Assembly (NCBI GenBank): GCA_949316235.1
Contig: OX438742.1
Location: 14,941,315-15,005,314, forward strand
DNA length: 64,000 nt
From: Oegoconia quadripuncta
Lineage: Eukaryota; Arthropoda; Insecta; Lepidoptera; Autostichidae
Direction of reading: 5' to 3'
Positions 46,666-58,194 of this stretch are shown piece by piece. The number at the start of each line of letters is the position of its first letter. Position 1 is the first letter of the stretch. The notes under the pieces are model-generated. The model saw only the letters and a list, made by a program, of their open reading frames with translations, had not been told where the DNA came from and did no database searches. The position numbers and the translations under genes were made by a program.

Positions 46666-47514
46666 CTAATCGAAATCAAATATAATTGCACCACGAGTGC
46701 TTGTCCAAATACCGTATAATTCTTGAGCGCCTCCACGTCGTCACATGGCTTTAATTAAGGTTCTGGATCATTATCTTTTCTAATTGGTCCAACATTACGA
46801 GTAAGTTCCTAACATCACAATTACGTAATACGATAGCCCCGCCCCCGAAATTTTACTTTATGTACATTATTTCCAAACATTGTTCCTCTCACACTTGTTT
46901 AATATAAAGTAAACAATCCTCTTATTAAATTTTGTGTACTTTATCAAAACAAGTTTTAATTATATTCCGCCATGGATTGATATAAATTTCAACATGCTTC
47001 AAAAGATAATATGAACGCCGTAATTCTCAATAACTTATGCATATAGCTTCATTCTCACATACATACGCCATTGCTTATCTAGAAATAACTATAAATTGTA
47101 AATTTAAAAAACCCCCGAAAAGACCAATTAAAAAAATATATCCTTGGACATACACAAATCCAACGACTTCCCGCGAACTTCAACAGGTCGTCCGTCCACC
47201 ACAATTCTTAAATATAGCAGTAAACAATACAAGGTGAAAATATCCGAGTGGGTCATACCGGCGAATACAGCAAGTATATTTAGAGGTTTTAAGTTCGTCG
47301 GACGTTAGTTGAATCTATAATGATGAAGTTGAAGGTCGGCCGCCTTAGCGGGGCTCGGAAGTCCATTTATATGTGCATACTGAGAGGCAATAGACCCATC
47401 TTATTACCTACATAATTCATTCATCACCTTATGCTCGCATTTCCTGATCTGTGACATAATATGGTTTTGAATATAATATAGTTAATATAGTTATTCATGT
47501 TTATTATTAGAAGC
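46666..47514. other. Unassigned stretch
   Basis: No feature recognised; the 66-codon frame at 47037-47237 is low-complexity. Confidence 0.4.
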
Positions 47515-47660
47515 CTAGACTGTTCTCCTCCTGGGCAAAGGCCACCTTCCTCTCGCCATGTCTCCTTCTATTGAGTTTTCTTTGACTAGTCTTTGAGGAA
47601 TCCATGATATCCAACTTCTTCCCGCCATTAGATTCTTCCGGTAAAATTATAAATTCCATT
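47515..47660 (-). mobile_element. Probable LINE 3' end
   Basis: 'ttctcctcctgggcaaaggc' then 'caccttcctctcgccatgtc' is the reverse strand of a phrase frequent at lepidopteran LINE 3' ends ('GGCCTTTGCCCAG.AGGAGG'). No tail or ORF can be defined. Confidence 0.45.
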
Positions 47661-47800
47661 ATTCATCCATACTAATGTTATAAATGTGAAAGTCTGCATG
47701 TCTGTCCGATATTACAACTATCCTGTATTGACAATTGACAGAGAGGTAGCCCGAAACTTGGAGAAGGACATAGGTAAATAAATCCAATATTACCTCCATA
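47661..47800 (-). repeat. TTATAATATTAG-tailed repeat, degenerate
   Basis: 'catactaatgttataaatgt', 'gaaagtctgcatgtctgtcc' and 'gcccgaaacttggagaagga' correspond to the reverse tail and body of this group (compare 52500-52600). Confidence 0.5.
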
Positions 47801-47894
47801 GCCTTGAAGGGGGGCATAGAAGGAAGGAGAAAGCTGAGCCAATCTCTGTAGACTGTCCCGTTATCTTAAATTTTTATATAGATTATTAGAAGAC

Positions 47895-47953
47895 GTGTAG
47901 AGGTCTATGTTAAGCGGTAGACGTCCTGTGGCTGATATGATGATGATGATGAC
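47895..47953 (+). pseudogene. LINE 3' end with (GAT)n tail
   Basis: The codons read EVYVKR*TSCG then a stop, followed by 'ctgatatgatgatgatgatg'. This is the same terminal motif as 45925-46235, on the opposite strand. Confidence 0.7.
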
Positions 47954-47959
47954 TGGAAG

Positions 47960-48420
47960 ACGCCTTGCGGTGTTACCGCTGCCTATGAGACTTTTACAAA
48001 ATCCTTTCAGGTGATGATGCTTCCGACCGATTTTTGACTCCTATCGGATTGGCGCTGGTGCGCTCGGAGATGGCTAACATAGCCGATCTTTGCAGTAAAT
48101 TCCCGTGAGCAATGTGGGCACGTAAGCACACCTTCCACGTAGTGATAATGATAAGTAGCGGGTGGATGGGTTAGCAGCTCGTCGTGTTTAGCGTCGAGGT
48201 CAGCTTTACGCTGCTATCGAAATTGCTTACTCTCCTATGCACTACCCTGCGCAATTCAGGACGCTGTGCTGCCAAACCTTCCCATCGAGACGGCTCAATG
48301 TTGCATCTTTTCATGACGATCTTTAAGGTACGCTTCTAAGTAACACAGCAAGACACCTTGGCGATCATCTACATGGTTTATTCGTTTTGGGCTGTGCGTT
48401 GATAGATCAGTTAGTCCATC
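47960..48420 (-). pseudogene. LINE C-terminal region with CCHH zinc-finger
   Basis: On the minus strand, 48215 down to about 47985 is open and reads RKADLDAKHDELLTHPPATY, then GVLTCPHCSREFTAKIGYVS, HLRAHQRQSDR and a stop. The CPHC-X12-HLRAH pattern is a C2H2-type finger known at the C-terminus of some insect LINE reverse transcriptases. Upstream in another frame is LKIVMKRCNIEPSRWEGLAA then QRPELRRVVHRRVSNFDS, the usual segment before the finger. One frameshift separates them. The finger itself (Cys, Cys, His, His) is intact. Confidence 0.85.
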
Positions 48421-49247
48421 TTCAATCTCTCTTTTTATAATACATAGATTTTTATGTAGGTACTAATAACAATGCAAGGAAAGTACAATGGAAATATTCC
48501 TTACACAGAGAAAGTATTTTTAATTAATTACGATTTCAATTTTCCTTTATTCGACTTTAGCTTTCTTGAACATGCGTGGCATTTTCATTACCTACAAAGG
48601 CAGTGAATAGATAAAATTTCTCATGATCTTATCCGGAAAAAAATCCGGAATATGAAATATTCCGGATTTTTTGAGCCTTCCAAAACCGAATAAATAAACG
48701 TATCAACAACGTTACGCATTATTATGTATGGGAATTGGTTTTATAGCCACACTGAGGTCGTGATGAATAGAATGATATTCAGCGCAAAAGGGTTCAATGG
48801 GGCTGCTAAATGTGATTTACCGGAAACCGGTATCGTTTTAAATGATGGGAGTCGTTTTGGGTTTTGTATTGTATATTTTACATGCCCTATTTTTCTGGTT
48901 ATCCATTTTGTGCATAAGTAAGGTATTTACCTATTGGCGATGAGTAAGTCATCTTAATTAAACGTATAAGTTTATGTAGTTACGTATAGAGTTAGTGTAG
49001 GTATTTATCATCATCATTCATCCACATTTAAAAGTCGTTCTAAGCTGCAACTTCCCTTTCATTTTTCTCATTACTTCTAGATAGGATTGAATAACGGATG
49101 GTATGCAAGACAGTGGCCAGATTCTTTTAAAATTGGTCTATCACATAAGTAACATGACAACTTTCACACTCCTTTGAATTTTATGTCCGCGGAATTGACA
49201 ATCATGAGGACGCTTCCAGGTAAAATAATTGTTTACACATTTTTCTT
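48421..49247. other. Unassigned; short inverted repeat at 48634-48670
   Basis: 'aaaaaaatccggaatatga' faces 'aatattccggattttttgag', giving a small perfect AAAATCCGGAATAT-type hairpin. Nothing else recognised. Confidence 0.45.
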
Positions 49248-49262
49248 TTTAAGCAGATACCT

Positions 49263-49410
49263 TTTTTTTTGACGCGGGGAAACGCATGACGCGTACAGCT
49301 CGCCTGGGGGACAGCGAGACGGTTATGTGGTACTCCCCTCCCTGTCGGGAGGGACACCCACTAGAACCCCGCGGCGGCCTTCTTCGGCAGTAGGGAGGAC
49401 CGGAGGCCCA
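49263..49410 (-). mobile_element. Very short LINE insertion with 15-bp target duplication
   Basis: TTTAAGCAGATACCT occurs at 49248-49262 and again at 49411-49425, flanking a 148-bp GC-rich insert. The insert starts with poly(T) (minus-strand poly(A)) and then 'gacgcggggaaacgcatgac'. This is the signature of target-primed reverse transcription with extreme 5' truncation. The inserted sequence ('gtgggtgtccctcccgacag' on the minus strand) looks like a LINE 3' UTR. The 77-codon frame across it is not a gene. Confidence 0.85.
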
Positions 49411-49425
49411 TTTAAGCAGATACCT

Positions 49426-50669
49426 AATACCTGTGATAATCGCCAGGTCATACTTTGATACTGCAAAATAGCTAATGAACAAATGAAATTAAACACACAA
49501 ACAAAAGTTATATTTTGTAAGTTATAAAAATAACGTAAAAGTATTTTTACAGTTTATGATGCGATTGAGAAAAAAAGAAAAGATATGAACGGCAAGTTTA
49601 TTTTTATATCTTGTATTTACATTACGTATTTCAATATTTTTCTTAAACTCTTTGTTAACTATAACGTAGTTGTTGCGATGCCAATGCAATTAATTTTTGT
49701 CCTATACACACCGGTCCTCCTTGCACCCAAATTAAGCAACAGCGCATGCCATTATTAAAAACATCTATTAGGTAATCATGTTACGAATTTGGTTTTCAAC
49801 TACTAATATTTATTTGAATACAAACGTCCAATTCTTTTTGGTAACACCCCTGTATTAGGACTACACTCATACACACACACAAAAATAAGGATATCTTCCA
49901 TTTGTGCCAGCTGTAATAAGAGTATACCTAGTACCGATTGACAGACAAAATGCATTTATAAGCCCTAAACGCATTACTACATGAAACATTAAACAAGGCT
50001 ATGGAATAAAATTTAATTTAAATTAATGATTCACGTATTTTAATTATAATAAGTAAAGTTCTTGAATATTGGCAGCGTCAGTTCAGTAGCAAATTCTGAT
50101 AAACAATAGAAACCTGATTCCTCTTCACTGAGCTTCATATTGGCATCTTTGTAATTAAAACTAAATGCAGATTTATTGTTCAACTATAGTAATAGGAATA
50201 AACAAGTCTATGTATCGACCATACAATTACTGAGTCATCTATTAATAATCTAGGCACGTGTTTACATTTATGTGTGACTAATATAATATCATTGGCTGAC
50301 TGTATGGCCGGTCGGATTAAAAATCTAATAGTTCTAATGTTTACTATAGGTAGTTCGAAATGCTATTTATTACTTTTTATACACAATATTCTAAATCATC
50401 AACACTATGTTATGTTAAACAACTGGAACACGACAAAGCTGCTTTAATACTTCTTGGATGCAGACTTTGATAATTCGCCGCAAGTAGGTGTAGGTACATT
50501 GAGAAAATTAATCATCATGAAATATAGCGAAATTAATGGAATGATTTATTCATGCAGAGTAGAATACGAATGTCACAAAGAAGTACGATGAACCTACTGT
50601 TTCTGCTCATTATGATAATATTGACGATCTATGACCATGGCTTTAGTAGTATTCAAATGCGGCGTTTGC
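49426..50669. other. AT-rich stretch, no feature recognised
   Basis: A short (CA)n run at about 49873-49884; otherwise nothing. Confidence 0.4.
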
Positions 50670-50795
50670 AATGGTTACTAATACGAGTATTCTTACGCCA
50701 ATCATCGAGTCCCAAACTTAGCAAAGCTTGTTACGGATAACATCCATGACTCGGGAATAAATGTTCATATTCATCATACACATTACAAAACCCCG
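50670..50795 (-). mobile_element. SINE fragment, head missing
   Basis: 'gccaatcatcgagtcccaaa' and 'aacatccatgactcgggaat' then 'catattcatcatacacat' match the body of the 56692-56902 SINE on the minus strand. Confidence 0.7.
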
Positions 50796-51794
50796 ATGTT
50801 TTTAAAGTTGAAAATTTACAACAGTTATTTACAATTTGAATAATTTACTTTATAGTTGCACTCGCTTTTGCTTTCAAAGACTCAAGTCACAAACATAAAT
50901 GAGAAAAGTTCCTAAACGTATAAGTAGGATGATTTACCCTAAATTATTATGTTGTCGGAGGCTCGAGAATGATCGTGAAATGGTTTGTTATTCGATGAAA
51001 AGCTAATTTAATGTCGGGAATGGGCCAATTTGCACGGTTTTGATACATTGCACAGTCATCCCACTCCCTTAATTCGTTTTACTTGTAAGGGTTGAAACGT
51101 TGACGTAGGATTTAACGCAGGTTAGGCGGGAAATTGACTTTGAATGGACGTTTTATTGACAGTTTTCACTACACTGAATATCGATTACAACCACAGGCTT
51201 GACTGTCATGCCACTAACTTATATGCACAGTCAGCATCCTGAATAGATAAGCAATCAAAGTGTTCAAATAAAACAATTTTAGGAATATTAACCCTAAAAT
51301 ATGGAAAAACTCATTTTATCTTGAAACCACAGTCAGCAGAAAGCATAGTTAATAAAGTTAATTTTCTTTAAATTATTATATATTTTGAATGTCTAGCCTG
51401 CTTATCTACTTTTGTTGTGTTATCAATTATAAATAACACAGACTGCCTTTATGAATAAGATAATCTAAGTGAGAAATAGACTCTTTGTTTCGGCATATTC
51501 TACGTAATGCTATTATTAAATTTTGAACGACTGCTATTAAAGTTTCGTCAAAATGTGGCGGCCGCGGGAGTTTACTGTTGCAAGCTATGAATTACACGCA
51601 GCTGAAACTCGTGAGGCAACGAGACAGTTGGTGGCATCCCGCGGCTGCGAGTTATCTGAATTCATAACCGCTTCATATTCTCTCATTGACTCATTTTAAA
51701 TTCCCACTGGCAGAGTTAAATGCAATGAAATTATATATTTTTTTATCTTTAGTAGTAACTATGACCTAATATTTAGTTTCAATTTATTTAAAAA
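50796..51794. other. Unassigned; unique GC-rich patch 51545-51660
   Basis: 'gtggcggccgcgggagttta' to 'gtggcatcccgcggctgcga' shows no repeat hallmark, tRNA box or open frame. It contains CTCGT..ACGAG self-complementarity and could be regulatory. Confidence 0.35.
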
Positions 51795-51970
51795 CTAGCC
51801 TGACAGCTATGGTATTGCCCGCGTGGAATTACTTTATAAGAACGAAAAGTAGCATATATTCTTTTCCACGACCCGACTTTTTCTGCCCAATTTCAATACG
51901 ATTGATTCAGAGCTTTAATCGGAAGAGGTATTAAACCGTTATACAGACAGATTTACTTTCGCCGCTTTTT
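51795..51970 (+). repeat. Dispersed-repeat tail, variant
   Basis: 'actagcctgacagctatggt', 'cccgcgtggaattactttat' and 'cagacagatttactttcgcc' follow the block order of the TTATAATATTAG-tailed family, with a different middle. Confidence 0.5.
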
Positions 51971-52369
51971 ACCTACTACAATCATTTTGATTGATAGTAT
52001 ATGTATTTCCATTTCCAATTTTAATATTCTTTATGTCCAGAACTGTTTAATTGACCAGTACTAATGTTAATTAAACAAGCATTTACAGTAAATGGTGGAT
52101 AAGCCGTTGAATGCAAATGGGATACCCAATGATACATTAGCTTATCATATTTTTGCTAAAACAACGAGATCTTATTATTATAGACTTATTTTTATCTTTT
52201 TCTTATATCTTGTTTTAAAAACCTTTGCAATTTAAATTGACATATTTTGTTTGCAGCGAGAGAAAGATTAAGTATACGTAATATAAAACCGTAAGTTTTT
52301 CACTAACGTCAAATGTGATAATCTGATGGATCACAGGGTCACTCGTCTGGAGTCAACAGGCTATCTATT

Positions 52370-52392
52370 ATTTATGAGACACCCTGTATAGG
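52370..52392. mobile_element. Solo transposon end
   Basis: 'tttatgagacaccctgtata' resembles the right end of the 25-kb transposon ('cataactttgggacgccctg', then 'tata'). Only about 20 bp remain, so this may be chance. Confidence 0.3.
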
Positions 52393-53225
52393 ATAGCTGT
52401 AATAAGCCACCAAAGATCAAATATTTGCACTTATAGCCTTGCAATAATTGCTAACACGCTAATACATTACAAAGAAACTGTGACTGTCTCTTTGTTACCT
52501 GTTCAGGGTTAAACCTCTAAACCAATTGCACTGATTTTTGGCTTAGAGGTAGTCTGTGACTTGGAGAAGGATATAGTCTATTTTTTGTACTTTTGACTGC
52601 GATAAAGTTATCCACGCAGACTAGCCGTGCCGTGGGCGGCAAGCTGGCTTTTAAATATAACATAAATTCAAGAGATTTGGTGGGTTTCAGTTTGTTGTTT
52701 GATTTATGTGAATGAGACACAAAGGACATGAATTTTTCGTAACAAACTGTCCCACTTTGTATCCATCAAATTGTTGCACTTCCATACAGACCGGCGAATT
52801 CCCAGGGGTGACCAAGTCAGAGGATAAACAGATATAGGCAACCTCGTTTCGCCGCTTGTGTACAAACGGATTCTGATATTTATTATTTACCTACTTAGAG
52901 TGAGTGGAGATATCAAAAAGTTGCATTATCTATTAGAATGGAAACAGTCGCTCACGGTTTGTTCCCGGATTAAGGAGATATAATAGCACAGACATACATT
53001 GTTAAAGTAGGAGAGAGTTGAATCTACTGTAAGTACCCACTTACCTCCTACTTTAGTGGGGTTATGGTATTTATTTTCTTACAAATCCAATTTACTCATA
53101 GTATTGATTCGTTCACTGTTACATCTAATTCTAAAATTGTTTCTACTATTTCAGTCAATTATGCTCGAAAACATAACGCGCTCACATACTTGTACATAAT
53201 ATCTTCAAGTTTAGCCTGAAGGCTA
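52393..53225. repeat. Repeat scraps (52480-52660) in unassigned sequence
   Basis: 'ggttaaacctctaaaccaat', 'ttggagaaggatatagtc' and 'gccgtgccgtgggcggcaag' are phrases of the same dispersed repeat group, in the orientation of 47661-47800. The rest is unassigned. Confidence 0.45.
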
Positions 53226-53435
53226 AACCTCAATGACATAATATGTTAGGTGAAGATGAGGTCGAACGTGGAAACGCTTTCACCCGAACCCCCAAAATAC
53301 TTGGGGGAATGGTTGTCTTATCTCAATAGCCGGAACACAACAATGCTATTAACATGCTTGGGCATACTGAGATAAGATTGCGTTAGCTGACCAGGCGGAC
53401 ATTTAAAAATGGATTACCTACAACTAAAAATTACA
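53226..53435 (+). repeat. Dispersed repeat ('gatgttaagtgaagatgagg' family)
   Basis: 'tgttaggtgaagatgaggtc', 'agccggaacacaacaatgct' and 'tgaccaggcggacatttaaa' are colinear with 37005-37240. Confidence 0.7.
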
Positions 53436-53574
53436 AAACATTAACAATCGCACGTGGATACAGAACTTTGAAACCGTATTCCGACAAAAATTTGATCGAC
53501 TAACGACGACTACTGACCGTGAGTTTAGTTCACAAGTATGAAGTCGCTTAGCTCAAAGAATTAGTAAGTTGAAA

Positions 53575-53712
53575 TAGCAGTGGCCGGGCGACTTTGTTGC
53601 TGAACTGCTGATGACTATTAGGGCAGACGACTGTTCCCTGATAGCCTGGAGAACTTGGAGAAGGCCTGGGTCCAGCAAGTGTGTGAGTATGTGTGTGGGC
53701 TAATAATGATGA
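53575..53712 (+). pseudogene. LINE ORF2 terminal fragment
   Basis: 'gacttggagaaggcctgggtccagcaagtgtgtg' (about 53650-53685; EKAWVQQVC in one frame) and the following 'ggctaataatgatga' fit a LINE ORF2 end ('AWVQQ...') with a decayed GAT tail. Confidence 0.45.
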
Positions 53713-55549
53713 ATCGGCAATCATAAAATTAATATAAAATATATTTCACAAATATTGTGTATTTAAAGGACCAAAATACATTAAAGTTGCTTCAAGTTAC
53801 CACTAACAAACCGAAGCAAAACTAATTAATATTCCCAGACCACGATTAAGAAGCCTGGTGAACTTCTCAATCGAGTCGCCCCAGTTACGAGCACTTCGAC
53901 GGAACTGAAGTCAACTTTGTTTCTATCAAAGACTTTCGACAATAAATAAATCTGTTTGTTTTACTTACAAAATTTGTAGTGTGCAATAAGGTAAAATTAA
54001 GCCGATTACAACAATTTATTTCTTAAAGGCATTTAACATCTTATACAAAAATATTTACGTTGTGGAAAAATACTTAGGTAGTTATTAATTTTCTCTTCCC
54101 CAGTTATGCCAAAATCCTCGTTTACATATTAAAAATAGTTAAATAATGTTTTTTTGTTTATATTTTTAGTTAGGAGGGCTAAATCTTAGCACTTCCAGAA
54201 TTTAATTAGGTTAGTAAATAATGTAATGACGAAGAGACAGTAACACAAATTGCAACAGATATATTCATTGACGTCATACATTGCATTTAAGTCACACATA
54301 ATATTCATTGATTCAAATTCAAATTATGATCGTTCGCCGCTTGACAGATATAACCACAGATATCAAAAGTACAAATAACTAACGTACTCGTACGTAACAG
54401 GGTCATGTCTGACGTCGAATGTTCATCGATGATGCATATTTCATAGAGAATTCGATCACTAACATTTTGCAGGAAAAGTATTCACTAGTACCTATTCAGT
54501 GGTTAGAAAATAAGCAAATTGGACAAGACAAGTTAGTGAACTTGATGTAATCTCAGCTCAGGTTGGTGTAAAGTTATGTACTTGTGTGAAATAAATTATT
54601 TTCACCAGTGACTTTCTGAACACTTAGATCCGTATTTCAGAATATTGCTCAAGCGTAGATCCGGGCTTGAGCATAGTTAGAAAGAGATGCCGCTATACAA
54701 GTTACATAAAGCTGTCCCTATTTAACTCTCCTCAAGCGGAGATCTCTGTTTGAGTAACATTCTGTAATACGGGCCTTAAACTTTATAAGAATGAAGGGTC
54801 TCCCTTTAAATGCAACGTTGAGGAGCAGAAGAAAACTAGGGATAATGGGAATAGGTATGGCTAAACTACAAACTTTGAACTACTGGATCCGTTTTTTAGA
54901 GACACTGACAAGACCACATAAGTAAAATTGTTCCCCGACACGCACTTGACCGGTTCAACATTTGTTTCTCCGGTCAATCGCAGTTCATAAATTTGTCCCC
55001 AGAGTCCTTTGACGTCTCGGTTACGTGCCAGCGACCGTCGGTTAGCATTGATTGGTACTCGGCAGTCTCTTCTAACTCGTTGACCCTAATAGGGAGCTAT
55101 TAGACGCAGTTGTATTTGAACACGTACAGCAAGAGATTAGAATGAAGTGTTAAAATTTTGTGGCTTTTTGTAATCTCTTTAGAGATCCTGTTGTTAGCTC
55201 TTTAGTGACGGTATAGAAGGGTTGCCACACTTGTTTTTGGTGAACTGGATCGCATGATTTTGAAAAGAAATTCTGTGGTATTAGGTATATCTGAAATTCG
55301 CACTGATTCCACTAGTTCGGGGGGTGAGGTTGGCGATAGGGTTGAAACCATCAATAACTCCCGTTACGACAAATGTATGGTAAAATAAAGGGCTTCGTAA
55401 CATTTTCCTATTGTGTCAATGTTTAATGCAGTATGCGTAGGCAGTGAGGTATGAAACAGTTGTTTTAAGCATTTACAAATTTATGAATATTTTAATTGCA
55501 GTTATTATTATTTTTTCATTCAATAATTCCAGTGTAGTTTAGGCGCGTA
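53713..55549. other. Unassigned; GC-richer patch 54985-55110
   Basis: 'gacgtctcggttacgtgcca' to 'gtactcggcagtctcttcta' is neither a recognised repeat nor coding. The remaining sequence is AT-rich and featureless to me. Confidence 0.35.
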
Positions 55550-55640
55550 GGTGTAAATAGAAAGAGCTCGCCTTTTCCAGTGGATATCATAAAAGGCGAC
55601 TTTACACCAAAAACAACTACACCACCAAGCTATGAAAATG
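55550..55640. repeat. Repeat scrap with 'cgccttttccagtgg..aaaaggcgac'
   Basis: GTCGCC-type and GGCGAC blocks (55567-55603), facing each other, match the 'gtcgccttttacga' repeat family. Confidence 0.4.
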
Positions 55641-55682
55641 CATTTCTGTATATTTTGAAGGTGAACCGTGGTAGTTGTTTCA

Positions 55683-56340
55683 AGTCAAAAGTCAAAAATT
55701 TATATCAATTTTAGATATATACATTTAAAATAGTCAGATTTTAATTTTTTTAACCTACTACTTGTTCAAAAGGCAATTTTTCCCTGAAAGAGCAAAGGTT
55801 TTTATATTACAAAAAAGGCCGCCTCCGTAGCTCCATCTACACTCACACTCTAGGACAGGCAGGCTGTATTTGCAGAATTTTTTTGGAGCTCCGTACCAGT
55901 AACGCTGCTACCAATCACTGTCTACAGTTAAACTTATGGTCATTCAGTTATTTATAACGACACCAAAAGACACGGCCCCAAAATTTACTTCTCAATAACA
56001 TTGGTTGGTGGTAGGGCATTTTAAATGTCCGTCTAGCTAGCTACCACCATTTATCTAAATCTGCTTCCAAACACCAATGTTAATAGTATTGTTGTGTTCC
56101 GGTTGTCAGAGATAAGATAGCCAGCTCCACAAATATTTGGGTTTCTGGGTCAGTACGTTTCCACCTTCGGCCTCATCTTCACTTAACATCAGGTGTGATT
56201 GAGGTCAAATGCTAACCCGTTGTGCATAAAAAAGGCATAATAACATTTCATTATTAATTGTGAAATAGCCTGGTATGCGTAGGAGCTGGTTATGTCCAGG
56301 GATGATTATAATCTAAATAGTCTGATGTTTTATAATATGC
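55683..56340 (-). mobile_element. LINE 3' part with a nested repeat
   Basis: 55683-55800 ('aatagtcagattttaattt', 'gttcaaaaggcaatttttcc') and 56225-56340 ('gtgaaatagcctggtatgcg', 'ttttataatatgctttgatc') match 21700-21780 and 21890-21990. The two matches are separated here by about 420 bp. That gap includes a minus-strand copy of the 'gatgttaagtgaagatgagg' repeat (55980-56220) with 'tgttgtgttccggttgtcag'. Confidence 0.6.
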
Positions 56341-56691
56341 TTTGATCTTTTGATGTTTAGAACACCCAAACGCTTATGAATGGGGACATCTGTGCCCACC
56401 TTATTTGGGACAAAGGTCGTGATTTTAAATTTAACTGTCGCCAGATTTCTCGACAAGGGATCAATATTTTGAACATGCCCCGAAAATTTTTGTCGTACGC
56501 CACCACGTACGACATCGACTACTATGCACGCGTACTCGTACATACTCTCTCATAGTTACGTGAAGGCATCCGTCGTGCCATACTTACAGATATAGACCTT
56601 TATAGGACCGATCATTAATTTTAAAACAATTTTTAATATTTTTAATGCTCCATCATATAAGTGACGTATTATTCTATTCTAAAAAAAATAT
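56341..56691. other. Unassigned stretch
   Basis: The 76-codon minus frame at 56313-56543 has no recognisable motif. Confidence 0.35.
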
Positions 56692-56902
56692 TTCGGACAC
56701 TTATGTTTTGTGTTTATTGTGGATAGGTACTAGATAACCGATAAATATACATAAATATTGATATAAACATCCATGACTCGGGAATAAATGGTCATATTCA
56801 TCACACAAACATTTACCCCTGGCGGGATTCGATCCCGGAACCGTTAGTTTCGCTGACAGGATCACAATCCACTACACTTAAATGTCGTCCGATCGGTAGG
56901 AT
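56692..56902 (-). mobile_element. tRNA-derived SINE
   Basis: From 'atatttcggacacttatg' through 'aacatccatgactcggga' and 'cctggcgggattcgatcc' (box B-like, about 56825-56836) to a head ending near 56902, where 'tccactacacttaaatgtc' is the box A region. This is the same body family as 43516-43740. Confidence 0.85.
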
Positions 56903-57294
56903 AAAGGCAGTCGGATCACGTGGCCAGAGCCGGTGGTCAATGGTATGTAAAATTTCGTGTCCATGGTATTAATCGTTGAGAAAATGCTTCTTGGGGAGGC
57001 AATCCTAGCTGCGGCATCAGGTCATCGCGAAAATCATGAAATGGTTCTAATTTTTGATTAGCTAATTTTGAACGGACATATTTACCTACATACATACGAA
57101 GTAAATGAAATAAAACCTAAAAATATTTTGTATTTTGCGAACGGCATGTTGGATTTTTTATCACAAAAAATATGCTATGACACTCTGGGTATATACCAAG
57201 ACGAATCTAACGACACTATGCACCTTAAAATTGGTCAAGCCGTTTAGGCTACAGGATGCCCCAAAGGAACGGACATACGACCTGTTGGTGGCAG
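56903..57294. other. Unassigned stretch
   Basis: The 106-codon frame (57135-57455) runs into the SINE fragment that follows and is not a gene. Confidence 0.4.
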
Positions 57295-57375
57295 TAGTAT
57301 CCATATTACAAGCTTTACTTAGTTTGGGACTAGATGATTGGTGTATGTGTCCGAAATATTTATTTATTATACACA
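57295..57375 (+). mobile_element. SINE 3' fragment
   Basis: 'acaagctttacttagtttgg', 'gactagatgattggtgtatg' and 'tgtccgaaatatttattta' form the 3' end of the 43516-43740 SINE family. Confidence 0.75.
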
Positions 57376-57504
57376 CTCTCGAAAAACATTACCCATCTTC
57401 CTTGGAGAGTCGGGTAAAAAGAGAAAAATATGCAATAAAAACAACGAGGAGGTAGAGTGAACTTAGCTTAGGAGATAATGGACTTTTTCGTTTGTGTAGG
57501 TAAT

Positions 57505-57610
57505 TACGTTCTTAGCTGTGTGGTATCCAGCAGAGTAGAATAGGACCTATTAATTTATTCCCTTTGATGTCGTAAAAGGCGACTGAAGGATGGTTAACAT
57601 AACAGCACAC
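57505..57610 (+). repeat. Dispersed repeat with 'gtcgtaaaaggcgact' core
   Basis: 'agctgtgtggtatccagcag' and 'gatgtcgtaaaaggcgactg' are the plus-strand form of the family at 19172-19290. Confidence 0.6.
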
Positions 57611-57800
57611 ACCAGTGATGAGCAGCATTGTCATTAGTGTGGAGCTCCCAAAAAAACTGCGATCGCCAAACCACATCCCCACCGCGGCGACTATGGGAAA
57701 TCCTCTCATTGAAACCAATGCAATTATTAATTTAAATATTAGTGGATTTTTATAGCCAGTTGATGTGAATTACGTTTATATATGCAGGACACTCTGCGGA

Positions 57801-57960
57801 CAAGCTGATATTATCCTCTTGACTAAGTGACCAGTTGAAAAGATGACAAGTTGCGAATATGACTAATGGCGATTGAGTGACGTGTACGAATAAACCACTT
57901 GCTTCGAATCCATTTCGCGAGTAGGTTCCTTGTGATCACAATGTTCGCATTCATACTGAT
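57801..57960 (+). repeat. Array of TGACnAGT words at about 16-bp pitch
   Basis: TGAC words start at 57829, 57844, 57860 and 57878. Rows such as 'tgaccagttgaaaaga', 'tgacaagttgcgaata' and 'tgactaatggcgattgag' are followed by degenerate rows near 57893, 57909 and 57925. The row consensus is TGACnAGTTGCGAATA. The array is shorter and more decayed than the other two and no terminal repeats are visible. Confidence 0.55.
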
Positions 57961-58194
57961 ATTGGCGGGAAAGTAATTTAAACTTGTGACTTGATGACAC
58001 AATTTATATGTAAAAGTTTTATAAGTTTAGTCGTAGGTACTTTTATACCTTTCCCTAAAACTAGTTACAAACAACTGTATTATTGTTTTCGAAGTTTACC
58101 CAAATAAATAACATTAACATTGTTGTGCGATTATCACACCGTTCAAATAGTGTCTCAATCCGCACATATCCGCTAGATTTACCAGGTATAAGTC

